Positions 23,501-33,334 of a stretch of 64,000 nt of DNA are shown piece by piece. Numbering within the stretch: position 1 is the stretch's first letter; each line of letters opens with the position of its first letter. A model generated the notes under the pieces. It did no database searches, was not told the origin of the DNA, and worked only from the letters and a program-made list of their open reading frames with translations. The position numbers and the translations under genes were made by a program. Origin of the DNA: Prosapia bicincta (taxonomy: Eukaryota > Arthropoda > Insecta > Hemiptera > Cercopidae); NCBI GenBank assembly GCA_036971475.1, contig JBAIZL010000006.1:2667001-2731000 (forward strand), read 5' to 3'.

Positions 23501-24689
23501 TCATTAGTTTCTGTACAATGTTTTCTGTATTACTTTCTGTGCAGTTTACTGTGTTATTAGTAAGATGTCTAAATAGGGGCCAATTTGCATCTTTTATTTT
23601 ATGTTGCGTAGTAATAACTCTATGTGCATTAACATTTCCCTCTTTACTGTCGATATTAAAATATACTGGGAAGTGGTCACTAATTAGATCTTTACCCACA
23701 TACCAATTACTGATTATGTCTAACAGATCTGGAGAAGACAGGGTAAGGTCCAATGTACTCAATGATCCTGTACTTGGTGACTGGTATGTTGGTTCCTTGT
23801 TTTTGTTTACAAGTACCAAATTGGAGTTCACAATCCATTCGTAAACTATTAGGCCATTCCTGTTGTCATTTCCTTTATTCCAAAAGCCATGTCTAGCATT
23901 AAAATCACCCATGATAAGGAGACATTTATCTGAAATCAGTAATTTTTGAAGTTCCTCATCAGTTACTAATTGATTAGGAATATACACGTTGACTACTCTT
24001 ATATTAACATCTTGGTTAATAGTTATGTCACAGCTAAGTGCTTCCATATTTGTGGTGGTGATAGATTGATGACTTCTAACAACTATAGATTTATGTATCA
24101 AAGTTATGACACCACCACCTCTGCCATTTGCTCGTGAATTGTTAAAAATATTAAAATTCTTGAAACGAGGGTGCCGCTTTTCGTCTACAGGCAACCATGA
24201 CTCTTGAACACATATAACCTTAGCATTACTCAAATCCAATTCTTGTTTCAACTCTTCTATTTTATTCATCAAGGAGCGGGCATTCCAGTGCAAAAATTTC
24301 TGAGATTGATATTTAATGTGGGAATTATGCAGGTCTTTTGTTTTTCTCTCACGTTCATTAAAGTTTGTACCCAATGATATATGTTGTTTCATCTTCTCAT
24401 CTTTTGACTTTTTCTTCATTTGGATATGCATTTCTACTGCCTGCTTTCTGCTATGACACCATAATTCGATTCTTTTGTTTTTTCCCACTCCTCGATTTCT
24501 CATAATAATATTTCTATCTATTCCATATAATTCTCTTACACATTCAATGTGCTCGTCCTTGATATTCCAGATGTTTACTTTAAGACGATCAGGATGATTA
24601 TTTCTTTGCTTATTATAACAGAAAGCAGTCCCCACCCGGAGATCCGATTGGGGGACTAATACTCCGGAATGTTTTACTCTCTGATTCAT
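20589..24689 (-). CDS. LINE polyprotein: AP endonuclease, reverse transcriptase, RNase H, zinc knuckle
   Basis: 1366 residues, no stops. Residues 1-130 are basic, of unknown fold, and might replace an ORF1 RNA-binding protein. The apurinic-type endonuclease (about 131-345) keeps N136, E163, GDFN at 261-264, LDL at 313-315 and SDH at 337-339, and would nick target DNA. The reverse transcriptase (about 620-900) has SSYRPIALTS, FGFRPKRSTCDAL, FIDFEAAFD (D711) and the FADD box at 799-802. The usual PQGS reads PHGS, with H770 where Gln is typical. RNase H (about 1084-1207) has D1090, E1126, D1150, PSHCGVPGN and D1203. A CCHC knuckle follows: C1299, C1302, H1311, C1316. The ATG at 24689 is the only plausible start, about 148 bases inside the element. 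All catalytic residues are present, so activity is possible but not shown. Confidence 0.9.
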   Translation of the reverse strand: MNQRVKHSGVLVPQSDLRVGTAFCYNKQRNNHPDRLKVNIWNIKDEHIECVRELYGIDRNIIMRNRGVGKNKRIELWCHSRKQAVEMHIQMKKKSKDEKMKQHISLGTNFNERERKTKDLHNSHIKYQSQKFLHWNARSLMNKIEELKQELDLSNAKVICVQESWLPVDEKRHPRFKNFNIFNNSRANGRGGGVITLIHKSIVVRSHQSITTTNMEALSCDITINQDVNIRVVNVYIPNQLVTDEELQKLLISDKCLLIMGDFNARHGFWNKGNDNRNGLIVYEWIVNSNLVLVNKNKEPTYQSPSTGSLSTLDLTLSSPDLLDIISNWYVGKDLISDHFPVYFNIDSKEGNVNAHRVITTQHKIKDANWPLFRHLTNNTVNCTESNTENIVQKLMIAASESIPSIKVNKNKQKPSNIWWNKRISLLRLERQKARKMWKKFRTPENRSKYNQASAKCKRSIKEAKRTSWHDFIGSINSNTPCSAVWKRFKAIQGKPDNKIYQITNPDGIITTNDNDIANVFNKLYVKKSGIEENWPTHLKNEKKSFLTTFNEAISQTDICDKPITETEMKAAVAQLKSSTPGEDNIHNLMLQHCSESFMEEIRCNFTQIWETGNIPQKWKQAIIIPLVKPGKSPELASSYRPIALTSCLGKLLERLVNNRLTWRLENYNLLGSCLFGFRPKRSTCDALLNFTESIYTGFSNKMCTSAVFIDFEAAFDKVSRISIISQCMEIGLKGRILKYIVDFLKDRKIKTKITDTYSEEECTLNGIPHGSVISPTLFNIMMQNLGNIDLPGIGMAIFADDVTIWATDKDPTASTHQLEKALNKISEWSEKWGLTISISKTEVCFFSRRYLHTNYKPVINLNGNVLRHNPNPVLLGIKLDPKLLWKEHVHFIADKCANRIKALKVIASKTWGADTYILRNFYLSFVRSKIMYCCEVWGGTAETHIRKLQILQNSSLRICLGCPKTTSIQSMEIELSVMPFDLYIKNRMWKKHFQMKAISLNTLSNIALVTNIRQSLFYHHNKPCESLNTMESGKIPVVLEQQPWLRIPIKTNLEIPGSLTKEDSPHLLKSVAMELINTTYNNFVKIYTDGSVDEENHRGGAAFHCPELNEDYYVPCDSSSSMNAELMALNAALVFSNTMDAQNICILTDSRSALQALQVQHTTDYHFRTSEITKLLKNLEQKNIVFQWIPSHCGVPGNEEADRSAKESCNLFPSPESCYSLTNCKEAVDKESHICWRKKWRECNTGREYYSLQKQPNDPKIFKSLSRSVASFAARARMGHIVTNTYLKRFHITNDSICGVCKQEEETLEHILLKCPVTAATRSPLIKHLGRECTLDRILKESCFWPLAECVYRRHRAIEANLGSS

Positions 24690-24837
24690 TCTGCCATATT
24701 TGTGTATGTATTAGGGGGCTGCAGTGGTCTTATGCAGCTTCTGTGGACACCTCTTAGTTCACTTGGGTTTGCTTAAGCTAATGGAATTCCAAGTTTAAGC
24801 CCCCTCACCGCGTCAAGGTGAGTGTCCACGAGGGGGG
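24690..24837 (-). promoter_or_regulatory. LINE 5' leader
   Basis: About 148 bases, GC-richer than the surroundings. It starts with a run of C, then CTCACCTTGACGCGGTGAG, which can fold into a hairpin, then GGGGGCTTAAAC. Non-LTR elements of this kind usually carry an internal promoter in the leader; no specific promoter motif was identified. Confidence 0.4.
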
Positions 24838-24851
24838 TCAAGTATTATTTC
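24838..24851. repeat. LINE target-site duplication, right copy
   Basis: Second exact copy of TCAAGTATTATTTC, on the 5' side of the LINE. It rejoins the interrupted sequence. Confidence 0.85.
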
Positions 24852-24854
24852 ATT

Positions 24855-26260
24855 ATAGGTAAAATTAATTGATTAGTGTGATATTGTATGTATTTAGTGT
24901 TGTAAATTTAGGTTTTAACACTGAACACCTCTGTGATGACTTAACAACAATTAACTCTCTAGGTTCTTATTGAGTTTAAAAGAGTTCTAAAAAGGTTTTA
25001 TAAATTAAGAAAGTTTGTTAGCTGTGCAACCATAACAAGTCAGTAATTTAAGAAAGTCAGATTACTAGGGTAACAATTCTTTTTTACTGATTTATAATCT
25101 TTGATAAAATGAAAAACCATTATAAATTTGTTCACACAGGAAAAATTATATGTTCCATCAGCTTGAACGGAAACAAAATCTACATTAATTTATTCCATTT
25201 TGTAGATAGTCCATTTATACATTATACCCTACACACAGTTCATTTTATCAGATGTTTATTTGAAGCTTGTAGAACTCACCAGATGATCTTCCAATACACT
25301 ATCCAGAATTTTAAAAAGTTACCATGATTAAATAAATTTTCGGTTCCTTACGATCCCTTAAACGAAGTTTATGAGTAATATAAAACTTTAAACCGTATAT
25401 TATAACCTAATAATAATGTGCCTGTTCATTATATTTTTGGATGAAATTGTAACAGTAAAATCAATTATTTTTAATTGTCAATCATATTCGTCTTTCAGCA
25501 GAAATTGAATATACCCCTCTCTTCATGCCATTTTCACTAACATATATAATCGTTATAGCAGACCAATCCTGCCAGGGATTATGAACAAAACCAGTACAGA
25601 AAACTTAAAAAATTAAAGTTATAAGTGACACAATCGTTTTGATAACTTATATCCTAAAACTGTGTTATACTTAAAAATGTGTTTGGATTACAATGTATTT
25701 AAAACTGTGTCAGTTAGAATCACATATTACTCAATGACAAATATTTTTAGCAAGGTTAGTATATACTATTGTAATTCTATTAACATGTCAACTGAATTTG
25801 AAACATAGAATAGTTACTCGCCAGATTAGATACTTTTCTTTGTACACTTTGACTATTATTTATAAGTTGTCCTTCTAGTTTTGGTGATATTTAATGTTAT
25901 TTTTGATTAATTGATCTGAATTATTTTCAAAATCAATTGTGATGAATTATTTATTGATAGAAAAGTTTTTATTTTAACTCGCTCTCCAAATGAGAAGCAC
26001 TTTCTCTGTTGTGTTTTTAAAATTTTTTATTTAAATGTTTAGTGTCCTTAAAACTGTTCTTTGACTACACATTTACTCTCACTATGGAACAGTAAGCAAT
26101 AAAAACAAAAAATAAGCTCTCTTGCTCTTACTATCCACTTGGAAGAAATAGAAAGTTTTTGGTTGATCCGGCCCTAACTTCTTAGCTATTTATTTTTCCT
26201 CAAATAATAAATTATAAAATAGAGTTTTTATTAAATTATAAACAGTTTAACTTATAAAAA
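24855..26260 (-). pseudogene. hAT relic copy 2, right part
   Basis: Continues the copy broken at 20360. TTGTAAATTTAGGTTTTAAC followed by CTGAACACCTCTGTGATGAC aligns with 12471-12510, TTCCATCAGCTTGAACGGAA with 12702-12721, and ACTCTCACTATGGAACAGTA with the block near 12835. The transposase region is shorter and more decayed than in copy 1. No element end was recognised. Confidence 0.55.
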
Positions 26261-26339
26261 TATAATAATGACTGAAACAGCAACAAAATTTTTATTGCAT
26301 TATTAAATAATGTGATATTATTATTATTAATATTGTTGA

Positions 26340-26520
26340 TTCCATCTTCACGTGAGCTACTAGTTATCACTAAACACTTTTAAATGTTTCTAAACTTGCC
26401 TATAGTAAACTATAGCAAACTCCATGTTACGGTCTCAGTTGACAATGGGACACATTTCCTGAAACAGCCGTCGTCAACAAACAAAGTAAGTACTACTATA
26501 GGCAAGTTTAGAAATATTAT
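26340..26520 (+). repeat. Solo PLE-B terminus with short inverted flanks
   Basis: The plus strand reads GTCTCAGTTGACAATGGGAC, ACATTTCCTGAAACAGCCG, then GTAAGTACTACTATAGGCAA, like the right arm at 16.4 kb. Only the outer about 23 bases are inverted (26387-26409 against 26495-26517). The leader motif TTGATTCCATCTTCACGTGA sits at 26338-26357. Its core is UUGACAA where a hammerhead would have CUGANGA. Confidence 0.65.
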
Positions 26521-26576
26521 TATTACTTAATAATGCAATGACTAATTAAGTAATAATATTAATACTTAATATTAGG

Positions 26577-27332
26577 GTAGGTAACAGTGCCCAATTACAT
26601 TGGTGGGGCTCATGACAAGGGGTCTCCCCAGATTTACGAGGTGCGGAGACAATTTTGAAATTTGATACCTACTTAACTCGTTTTACATTCTAAGCACCTA
26701 CAACTTTTATTAAGTTATACTTATTGATTAATATTTTAACATTGCTATAACTAATAGACGTATTACGGTGTGATTTACGAAATGTTGCTAGGTTGGGTAG
26801 TTAAGTGATTGCCTATGCTAAAGCGTTGAGTACTCAACGAGTAGTGTTTATCAAGTTTTACTTTTAAAAGTATATTAGGCCACTGTGTATGCGCATCAAA
26901 GGATCTATAAATGGAAACATTGTGAGAACATTACAAATAAGCCTAACAATGCTGCTTCCTAAATCATATAGAATTGTAGTAGCAGCACTGATTAGTCATT
27001 TCTCAGCACATGCGCATGACTACGGGATTCCATCCCAGGCCACCCTTAACACACGCGTTGAGTGACGTCACCGCACGGTTTTGGCTGTTTCAGCTTATTC
27101 CACGCACACTCAATGTACTAGTCTGGGGCTCTCTGTTGTAAGCCCCGGGCGGAGCTTGTGGCTAATTTCGTGCGTCAACTGCTAAATATTTTATGATTTT
27201 AACATTACTTAAATAATTCTAAGCTCTTCTTAACCTAATTTAAGACAAATGAATATTAATTAAAAATTAATTTTTGTAATTGGGAGGGCTGCGTCCCAGA
27301 GCCCTTTTTTACAAACCGCCACTGGTAGGTAA
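26577..27332. mobile_element. Non-autonomous hAT transposon with 8-bp target duplication
   Basis: The element spans 26585-27324 and is flanked by identical GTAGGTAA at 26577-26584 and 27325-27332. Its ends begin CAGTG, as in many hAT elements: CAGTGCCCAATTACATTGG on the left and, complemented, CAGTGGCGGTTTGTAAAAAA on the right. Subterminal GGGCTC motifs are shared. No transposase frame is present, so it would need enzyme from another copy. The interior around 27020-27160 is unusually GC- and CpG-rich for this window and contains TGACGTCA. The exact 8-bp duplication is diagnostic for the hAT class and suggests modest age. Confidence 0.85.
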
Positions 27333-27654
27333 TACACCTATATCCCTTAAATTTAAACATAATAAGTTTATATTACTTACCTTTATTTAATGTCTGTTAG
27401 TAACTATTCAATGTTGTTTAGGTTAATGTCAAATCATAGACCAATGTTTTTAGAAATACTCTATCCGAAAACCCATTTCAAGAGCTATAAATTTATTAAT
27501 CTATTATTAAGATATAGCTAACAATTTATAAAATCCATAACAATACTTTCAACATAATTAAACATTTCACTACTATTAATAAATATTCGCATTTACAAGT
27601 CAAACTGCGCCCCAAAACAAGTCAAATTTTTACTAAAACACTTGTAAATATTTA

Positions 27655-28223
27655 CAAACGTGCCTATAGTAGCACTTACTTGTATTTGTTGAGGACGGCT
27701 GTTTTGGGAGATGTGTCCCATTGTCAACTTAGACTATAACTGATCTCAAGGTTTTTGCAGGTTAGGGTATTAGGGTGGGAGTGGGAAATTATAGTGGGTT
27801 GGGTGTACTTTGTGAGTATTAGGAGTTATGATGTCAAAAAGTGTGTGTGAGTTATAATGTAATTGTGTATTGAGTATGTGTGTAGGGTGTAGTTTGAAAT
27901 GCCTATATATTTCATATTGTTCGGTTGTGTAACATTGGTTATTTCTGTTTTATTTATGAAGAATTTGTAGGTTAGATGTTATGTCTATGTAGTCTACAAA
28001 TTCTTCATAAACAACACAGAAATAACTAATGTTACACAACCAAACAATACGAAATATACAGACACTTCACACTACACCCTACACACATACTCAATACACA
28101 ATTACATTATAACTCACACACACTCTTTGACATCATAACTCCTAATACTCACAAAGTACACCCCCACCATAATTTCCCACCCCACCCTAATACCCTAACG
28201 TATGAAAACCTTGAGATCAGTTG
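27655..28223. mobile_element. PLE-B 3' region as a long palindrome
   Basis: Arms 27739-27970 and 27994-28223 are reverse complements around a loop of about 23 bases. The B terminal core (GCACTTACTTGTATTTGTTG and on) is attached only on the left. On the plus strand the right arm reads LQILHKQHRNN, TTKQYEIYRHFT, ILNTQLHYNSHTLFDIITPN and then FPPHPNTLT, with one stop. This is the PLE segment downstream of GIY-YIG, matching the tail at 63.7 kb. It is a joined pair of 5'-truncated PLE ends. Confidence 0.75.
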
Positions 28224-28359
28224 CTTTATATGGTGAACAAAACAACAATAAACGGTTGACTTGAAGACCACTTCAGTTTTGAAGCATTGGCTGGGTCTCT
28301 GAAGGTCCATGGATCCTGGTATTCTATATAGGTCACCAAATAAATTTAGGTTTTGGGTT

Positions 28360-28690
28360 GAAAAGGCTAATCACAATTGGAAAGACATTTACTGTTACTA
28401 TTTGCTATATTTGGAGTCTTTGAGAGACGTTTTTGTTAAAGAAGTCACCTTATCATCCTAGACAGAACTTAGTCAATTTGACTGGTAGTAAAATTTAATG
28501 ATATTGTTTTCTAGGGATTAGACAGAATTGGGAGATTTTAATTAGGACTAAGAAGGAAAGAGAGAGTGAAGTTGAGAAGATGAGAGCTGTAATTGGCAAG
28601 ATAGAGGAAGCAATGAATGTTGTGCATGCAGAGAATTTGGAAATGCAACATAATTGGCGGGTTCTGGAGGTACAAAATTTATGTGAAAAG
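28360..28690 (+). pseudogene. Unidentified coding-like patch (possible exons or relic)
   Basis: From 28514 the plus strand reads IRQNWEILIRTKKERESEVE and then KMRAVIGKIEEAMNVV, strongly charged and coiled-coil-like, for about 70 codons to a stop near 28736. It follows TTGTTTTCTAG, a good 3' splice acceptor, and contains a possible donor GAGGTACAA at 28667-28675. Upstream at about 28365-28460 another open piece reads FWVEKANHNWKDIYCYY. I do not recognise the protein. It could be a host gene exon or an unknown transposon. Confidence 0.3.
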
Positions 28691-29254
28691 CATTTCATTT
28701 GGAAAAATGGGACTTCTTTCTGGGGTAATGGTTAAATTTTATATCAACACATTCCAGCGTACTACACCAGATCCCACCAATCTGAAAAGGTGTGTTATTC
28801 TTGAGAATGAAAAACGCTCCTTATGTTCTTGTTCTGCCAATCGCAACTTAGAAGAATGGCCAGTTACACTTCATCAGAGAGATTACACGTGAAGACATGA
28901 TATGGTATTGAGTACTGTATGACACAGTATTGAGCAGTGTAAGAAACATCAAATAGAAATACAAACTAAAGTTCATCTAAAGTTGTGAAATAAGTAAAAT
29001 AAAAGCCATACCTAACCTTTAGCCTTCTGTTGTAAGTAAGACTGATGACTGGGATACATTTACGAATGTAGGGAACCATGATTACAAGTTCCTATAGGAT
29101 GTTGCAACTACATCACATTGTCTTTAGTTTATGGTACTATCTGGGGAATTGTAATGTGTTAGTTTGATTGCATTAACTGTTTTGTGGGATACAAATTTCC
29201 AGTATAACATGAAGTAAAACTAAACATATATATAGCTCTGTTCAACCATCAGAC

Positions 29255-29566
29255 AAAATGGTCATAAATGTTTCTATAATGCAGTAGAGATTGGTGTTAG
29301 GAGATTTCCTGGCAAATCCCTGTACAACTTACTAAAGGATCTGGGACTAGATTGGGATAGATGGAATATCAACTAATTTTTACAGAGACTATCAAAGACT
29401 GTACTGGAATGTGGTCATCTGGAGTATCAAAAATGGTGGCTGAATTATTCGGAGAAGTGGATGGCCAATAAGGGAAAAGTTACGGAAGCACTAAGCATTT
29501 TAACCTTCCCAGGTTCAGTACAGTCCCAAGTCCATGACTGGGTAAAATTAGTTCAAAAGTTTTAAG
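29255..29566 (+). pseudogene. Unidentified coding-like patch with one internal stop
   Basis: The frame reads RQNGHKCFYNAVEIGVRRF, PGKSLYNLLKDLGLDWDRW, a stop, then LSKTVLECGHLEYQKWWLNY, SEKWMANKGKVTEALSIL and a final stop. Composition is protein-like across about 100 codons, unlike the surroundings. No family was recognised. It may belong with the patch at 28.5 kb. Confidence 0.3.
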
Positions 29567-29569
29567 AAA

Positions 29570-30055
29570 GAGTTAGAACACCTTAGTGGGCCAATGTTAA
29601 ATAATACCACTTTATGTTCTAAAAAATTTTTTTTTTAATATTTTTTTGTTTTATTGTTGGTTTTGCCTAGCCCATTAGGCTCTCACGGGAGAACTTCCTT
29701 TTGTAGTACACTCCCTATATTAATTATGATGTTTCCAACATTTTATCATGGATTAAATGAATTTTCACCTCAAGCAATGTGTGAAAATTCCTCAATTCAT
29801 TCTCCTATAATGATTGCACAAGTGACTGTATATTGACGAATTTTTATTTGACCTTGCTTTTAAAATATATTTGGACAATTATATTTAAATATAAGTATTT
29901 AACAAAGATTTCCTTCAACTATAGGTTACATATAATAATCAAATCAATGTGCATTTTTTCTGTAAATGTGATTTAGAATGCATCGTATTTACTGAATTTT
30001 TGTTTAGAAGTTACACAAAATTAATTGTTAACTCTTTTTAAAACCATATATATTA
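29570..30055. other. Unassigned AT-rich sequence
   Basis: No gene or repeat recognised. Confidence 0.5.
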
Positions 30056-30057
30056 AT

Positions 30058-30152
30058 AATAAAACCAATAATACTTAGCTAAGTGAATACTAAGGGTTTA
30101 CTTGCTGACGCATTTTGAAACAATTCTTCCTTTTACGAAGCAAACCCTATAC
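30058..30152. repeat. Solo PLE-A terminus
   Basis: CTTAGCTAAGTGAATACTAA, TTTACTTGCTGACGCATTTT and CCTTTTACGAAGCAAACCCT match the termini at 47.57 and 48.5 kb, ending at the point where the others continue into the coding tail. Confidence 0.7.
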
Positions 30153-30357
30153 TCAAACTTTAGTTGTTAAGTATTGAAATATATATTTATCACCAAATTC
30201 CTTTATAAGGTTGTGTTATTGTTTTATTTTTACTATTTATATCTGTAACTTCAGTTTATTAAATTAAATTCATTTATAATATTTGTATCTGAGAATTTGA
30301 ATCATTAACATACTTATAAATAATATTCGAGCTGGCTTGTGAGTGAAAGTTATAACT

Positions 30358-30548
30358 AAAGAATAAAAATATGGTACAACTCACAAATATACAATTTTTT
30401 ATTTCAAACGCGTTTCAACGACTAATTTGTCTTCATCCTGTCGATGAAATTTGTGTGTTTTCACTGAGGATGACGACAAATTAGTCGTTGAAACGCGTTT
30501 GAAATAAAAAATTGTATATTTGTGAGTTGTACCATATTTTTATTCTTT
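30358..30548. repeat. Inverted PLE-type terminal pair (family E1)
   Basis: Arms of about 85 bases: AAAATATGGTACAACTCAC, ATTTCAAACGCGTTTCAACG on the left and their complements on the right, with a short loop near 30435-30460. The right arm keeps a complete hammerhead-like core. The left arm's core is mutated (GACAGGAUGA). Confidence 0.8.
30458..30505 (+). ncRNA. Hammerhead-ribozyme-like core
   Basis: Order: UUUUCA, CUGAGGA (30464-30470), U, stem II GACGAC...GUCGUU (six pairs), GAAA (30490-30493), C-GC-G mini stem III, triplet GUU (30497-30499), UGAAAU. Stem I pairs UUUCA with UGAAA. CUGANGA tolerates any base at N7, so G is allowed. One extra U precedes stem II. Confidence 0.6.
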
Positions 30549-30549
30549 A

Positions 30550-31325
30550 ATTAACATACTTATTTATCTATTTCAAATAATAGATTTCATTTACAAAGTC
30601 CTGAAGAAGCAAAATGTTTAAAGCTTTTTGCTGGCTACACCCAAAATGATCTATTGATTTTTTATGTCAAGTAATGTTTACAAAATGCAATTTTAAAATA
30701 ACTGCATCATAACTCAGATTGCATTCTATTTAGAAAAAGTTTTTCTTAAGAATAAATTATATGTATTATTAAAAAATATATATGAAACAAATTATGTCAT
30801 ATATTTTGATTGGTCAAATATGAACTTCAGATACCATACATTGAAAATAAACACGATGCGATAAGTAGTATCTACTTAGTAGATAAAATGGGTTCAAAGA
30901 ATAGAGTCGTTAAAAATAGTAAAGCACTTTTTAAATCAACAAAAAAAATTGTAATCAATAATTATTTTATTACAGACGTTTTTTTAAATGACTGATTTGT
31001 ATCACATCTTTTAAAAGTTCAAAATTACTCTTCATTTTAAAACTCATAATTTAAATAATAGTTTACAACTTTAAAACCATATTTTCTAAATTTTATTACA
31101 AATGAAGAAAAATAAAGCTAATTTACTTAAGATGTGAAATAACAACTTTTATTTAAAATAGTGAAGCTTAATGAACATTGAAATATGATGACTGATTAAC
31201 TACAGCTAGCCATATATATTCGAGTACATTTTTATGTGTTTCCTAACATTACAATATCTTCCTCTATTGACACATTTCCAAATAACTCCATTTTCCAAAC
31301 ATAAATAGTGCTAAACGGTAAAATT
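30550..31325. other. Unassigned AT-rich sequence
   Basis: No gene or repeat recognised. Confidence 0.5.
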
Positions 31326-31327
31326 TA

Positions 31328-31518
31328 AAACTGTTCACTCTAAAACTCACTACATATTAGTTTATTAAAACAAACACAATAGTTTATTAAAACAGACTAG
31401 TTTCGACGACGATGTCACCTTGTCAAGGCAACATTGTCATTGAAACTAGTCTGTTTGTTTTAATAAACTAGTGTGTTTTAATAAAGTAATGTGTAGTGAG
31501 AGTTAGAGTTAACTGTTT
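31328..31518. repeat. Inverted PLE-type terminal pair (family F)
   Basis: Arms about 31328-31400 and 31435-31518 pair through AACTGTTCACTCTAAAACTC, AGTTTATTAAAACA and CAGACTAGTTTC. The plus core reads CAUUGUCAUUGAAACUAGUC UG, with GAAAC and GUC preserved but CUGANGA degraded to sequences such as CUUGUCAAGG. A decayed relative of the hammerhead-bearing units. Confidence 0.7.
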
Positions 31519-31519
31519 T

Positions 31520-32195
31520 AATTTTTACCGTTGTGAAATGTTCTCACTAGATAAGTTCTAATTAACTTAATTAAATAATATTGTTCGCCCAATTTATGAA
31601 TTCATCTCTACATACTGTTAGCCACACCCCTTACCACTTGCAGACCTTGCCTCTTATTGATAAATAGCTTGATTCTTCGTGTTTAGCGAATTAATAATTT
31701 TCAACTTTTAAAAATAATTATCCAACTGTAAGTATATAAAGATGAGCTCAAGATTTGAGCAAACAGTATTATTAAAGATTTGAAAATGGAGTCATTTCAA
31801 AATGCGTCAACAAAGGAAAATTTTGCAATTTTTACAAAATTCAGAAAAATGTACTGGAATATTCCAATATAAATATAACATTCATAAATAATAAACAGAA
31901 GTGAACATGAGCATATTAAGAGTTACCGCTATCCATCTTCTAATGCACTAGTTGGTTGTTGTAAATAAAAAGCAGCGAAAACAGTTCATTTGGGTAATGT
32001 ATAAACAATTTTCTGGACCATTATTCTGTAACCATGTGTGGTCTTGGGGGATATTTTAGGTTCTCTTAGCCTCCAAAATGTTCTTCAATTCAAAAAATAA
32101 AACTTACTAAAGTATAAAATAATCTAGTTTACTTTAAAAGTGAAATGGTTAAAAATCATTTGTTGCTTAACAACATATTTTCATAAAGTTTATAT
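31520..32195. other. Unassigned AT-rich sequence
   Basis: No gene or repeat recognised. Confidence 0.5.
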
Positions 32196-32199
32196 ATAT

Positions 32200-32697
<498 letters not shown>

Positions 32698-33118
32698 ATA
32701 TGAAATTGAGTTATCAGATTTTAAAATGATACAAATCATATGATTATTCTTGTGCCCACTTAAAGAGTAATATGACGGTAGCAGATCTGCTAATACAAAT
32801 TGGTGCTTGAAAGTGGCTATTGGTGGTTTTACAGCCAAAACCAAAACTAATCTTCCAAAGAATAGTTTTGGTAGATGCTGTGGTACTAGTAACTAACTAT
32901 AATATATTTTATACTTAGTTTCATAATATTGATGAAGTTTGTATATAATCTTACACCTTTATCATTCAATAACGCAATAATTTGTTTTTGCAGAGTCAAA
33001 GCAATGAATTACAAATCAAAATTCCTAATTGAAAATTTTGCTGTAAGTACATATACTAAAATAATCTTAATATACTACAGTCATTAATGTAAAGAATATA
33101 TTTTATAAATTACCCTTA

Positions 33119-33279
33119 TTAACACGTTGACTGCTAAAATGCATGCAAATGCTAATATTTTTTTTCTAATTTTCTTACCAAAATGTGTGAAATGAAGATA
33201 AAATATCGATACAAGCCATAAAAACCCCGTGGTAACCAATTTAAAATCGTGGTAGGGATCCCTACCATGCGGCCTAAGT

Positions 33280-33334
<55 letters not shown>

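Larger units (their letters stand above)
20572..24837 (-). mobile_element. Full-length, apparently intact I-group-type non-LTR retrotransposon
   Basis: The element lies on the minus strand between exact 14-bp target duplications. Its 5' end at 24837 begins with a C run; a leader of about 148 bases precedes the ATG and includes a CTCACC...GGTGAG hairpin. One uninterrupted ORF fills the rest. There is practically no 3' UTR: the stop TAA is the first unit of a short A-rich tail, TAATAAGAAGTAAGAAGTAA, which recalls the (TAA)n tails of I elements. I see no separate ORF1. Intact ORF, intact ends and an exact duplication suggest a recent insertion. RNase H plus endonuclease places it in the broad I group (I, Nimb, Ingi, Loa, R1 relatives); I cannot fix the clade. 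Confidence 0.85.

Noticed and set aside
23251..23844. 197-codon plus-strand frame
   Set aside because: It is antisense to the endonuclease and linker region of the intact LINE ORF and shows no motif.
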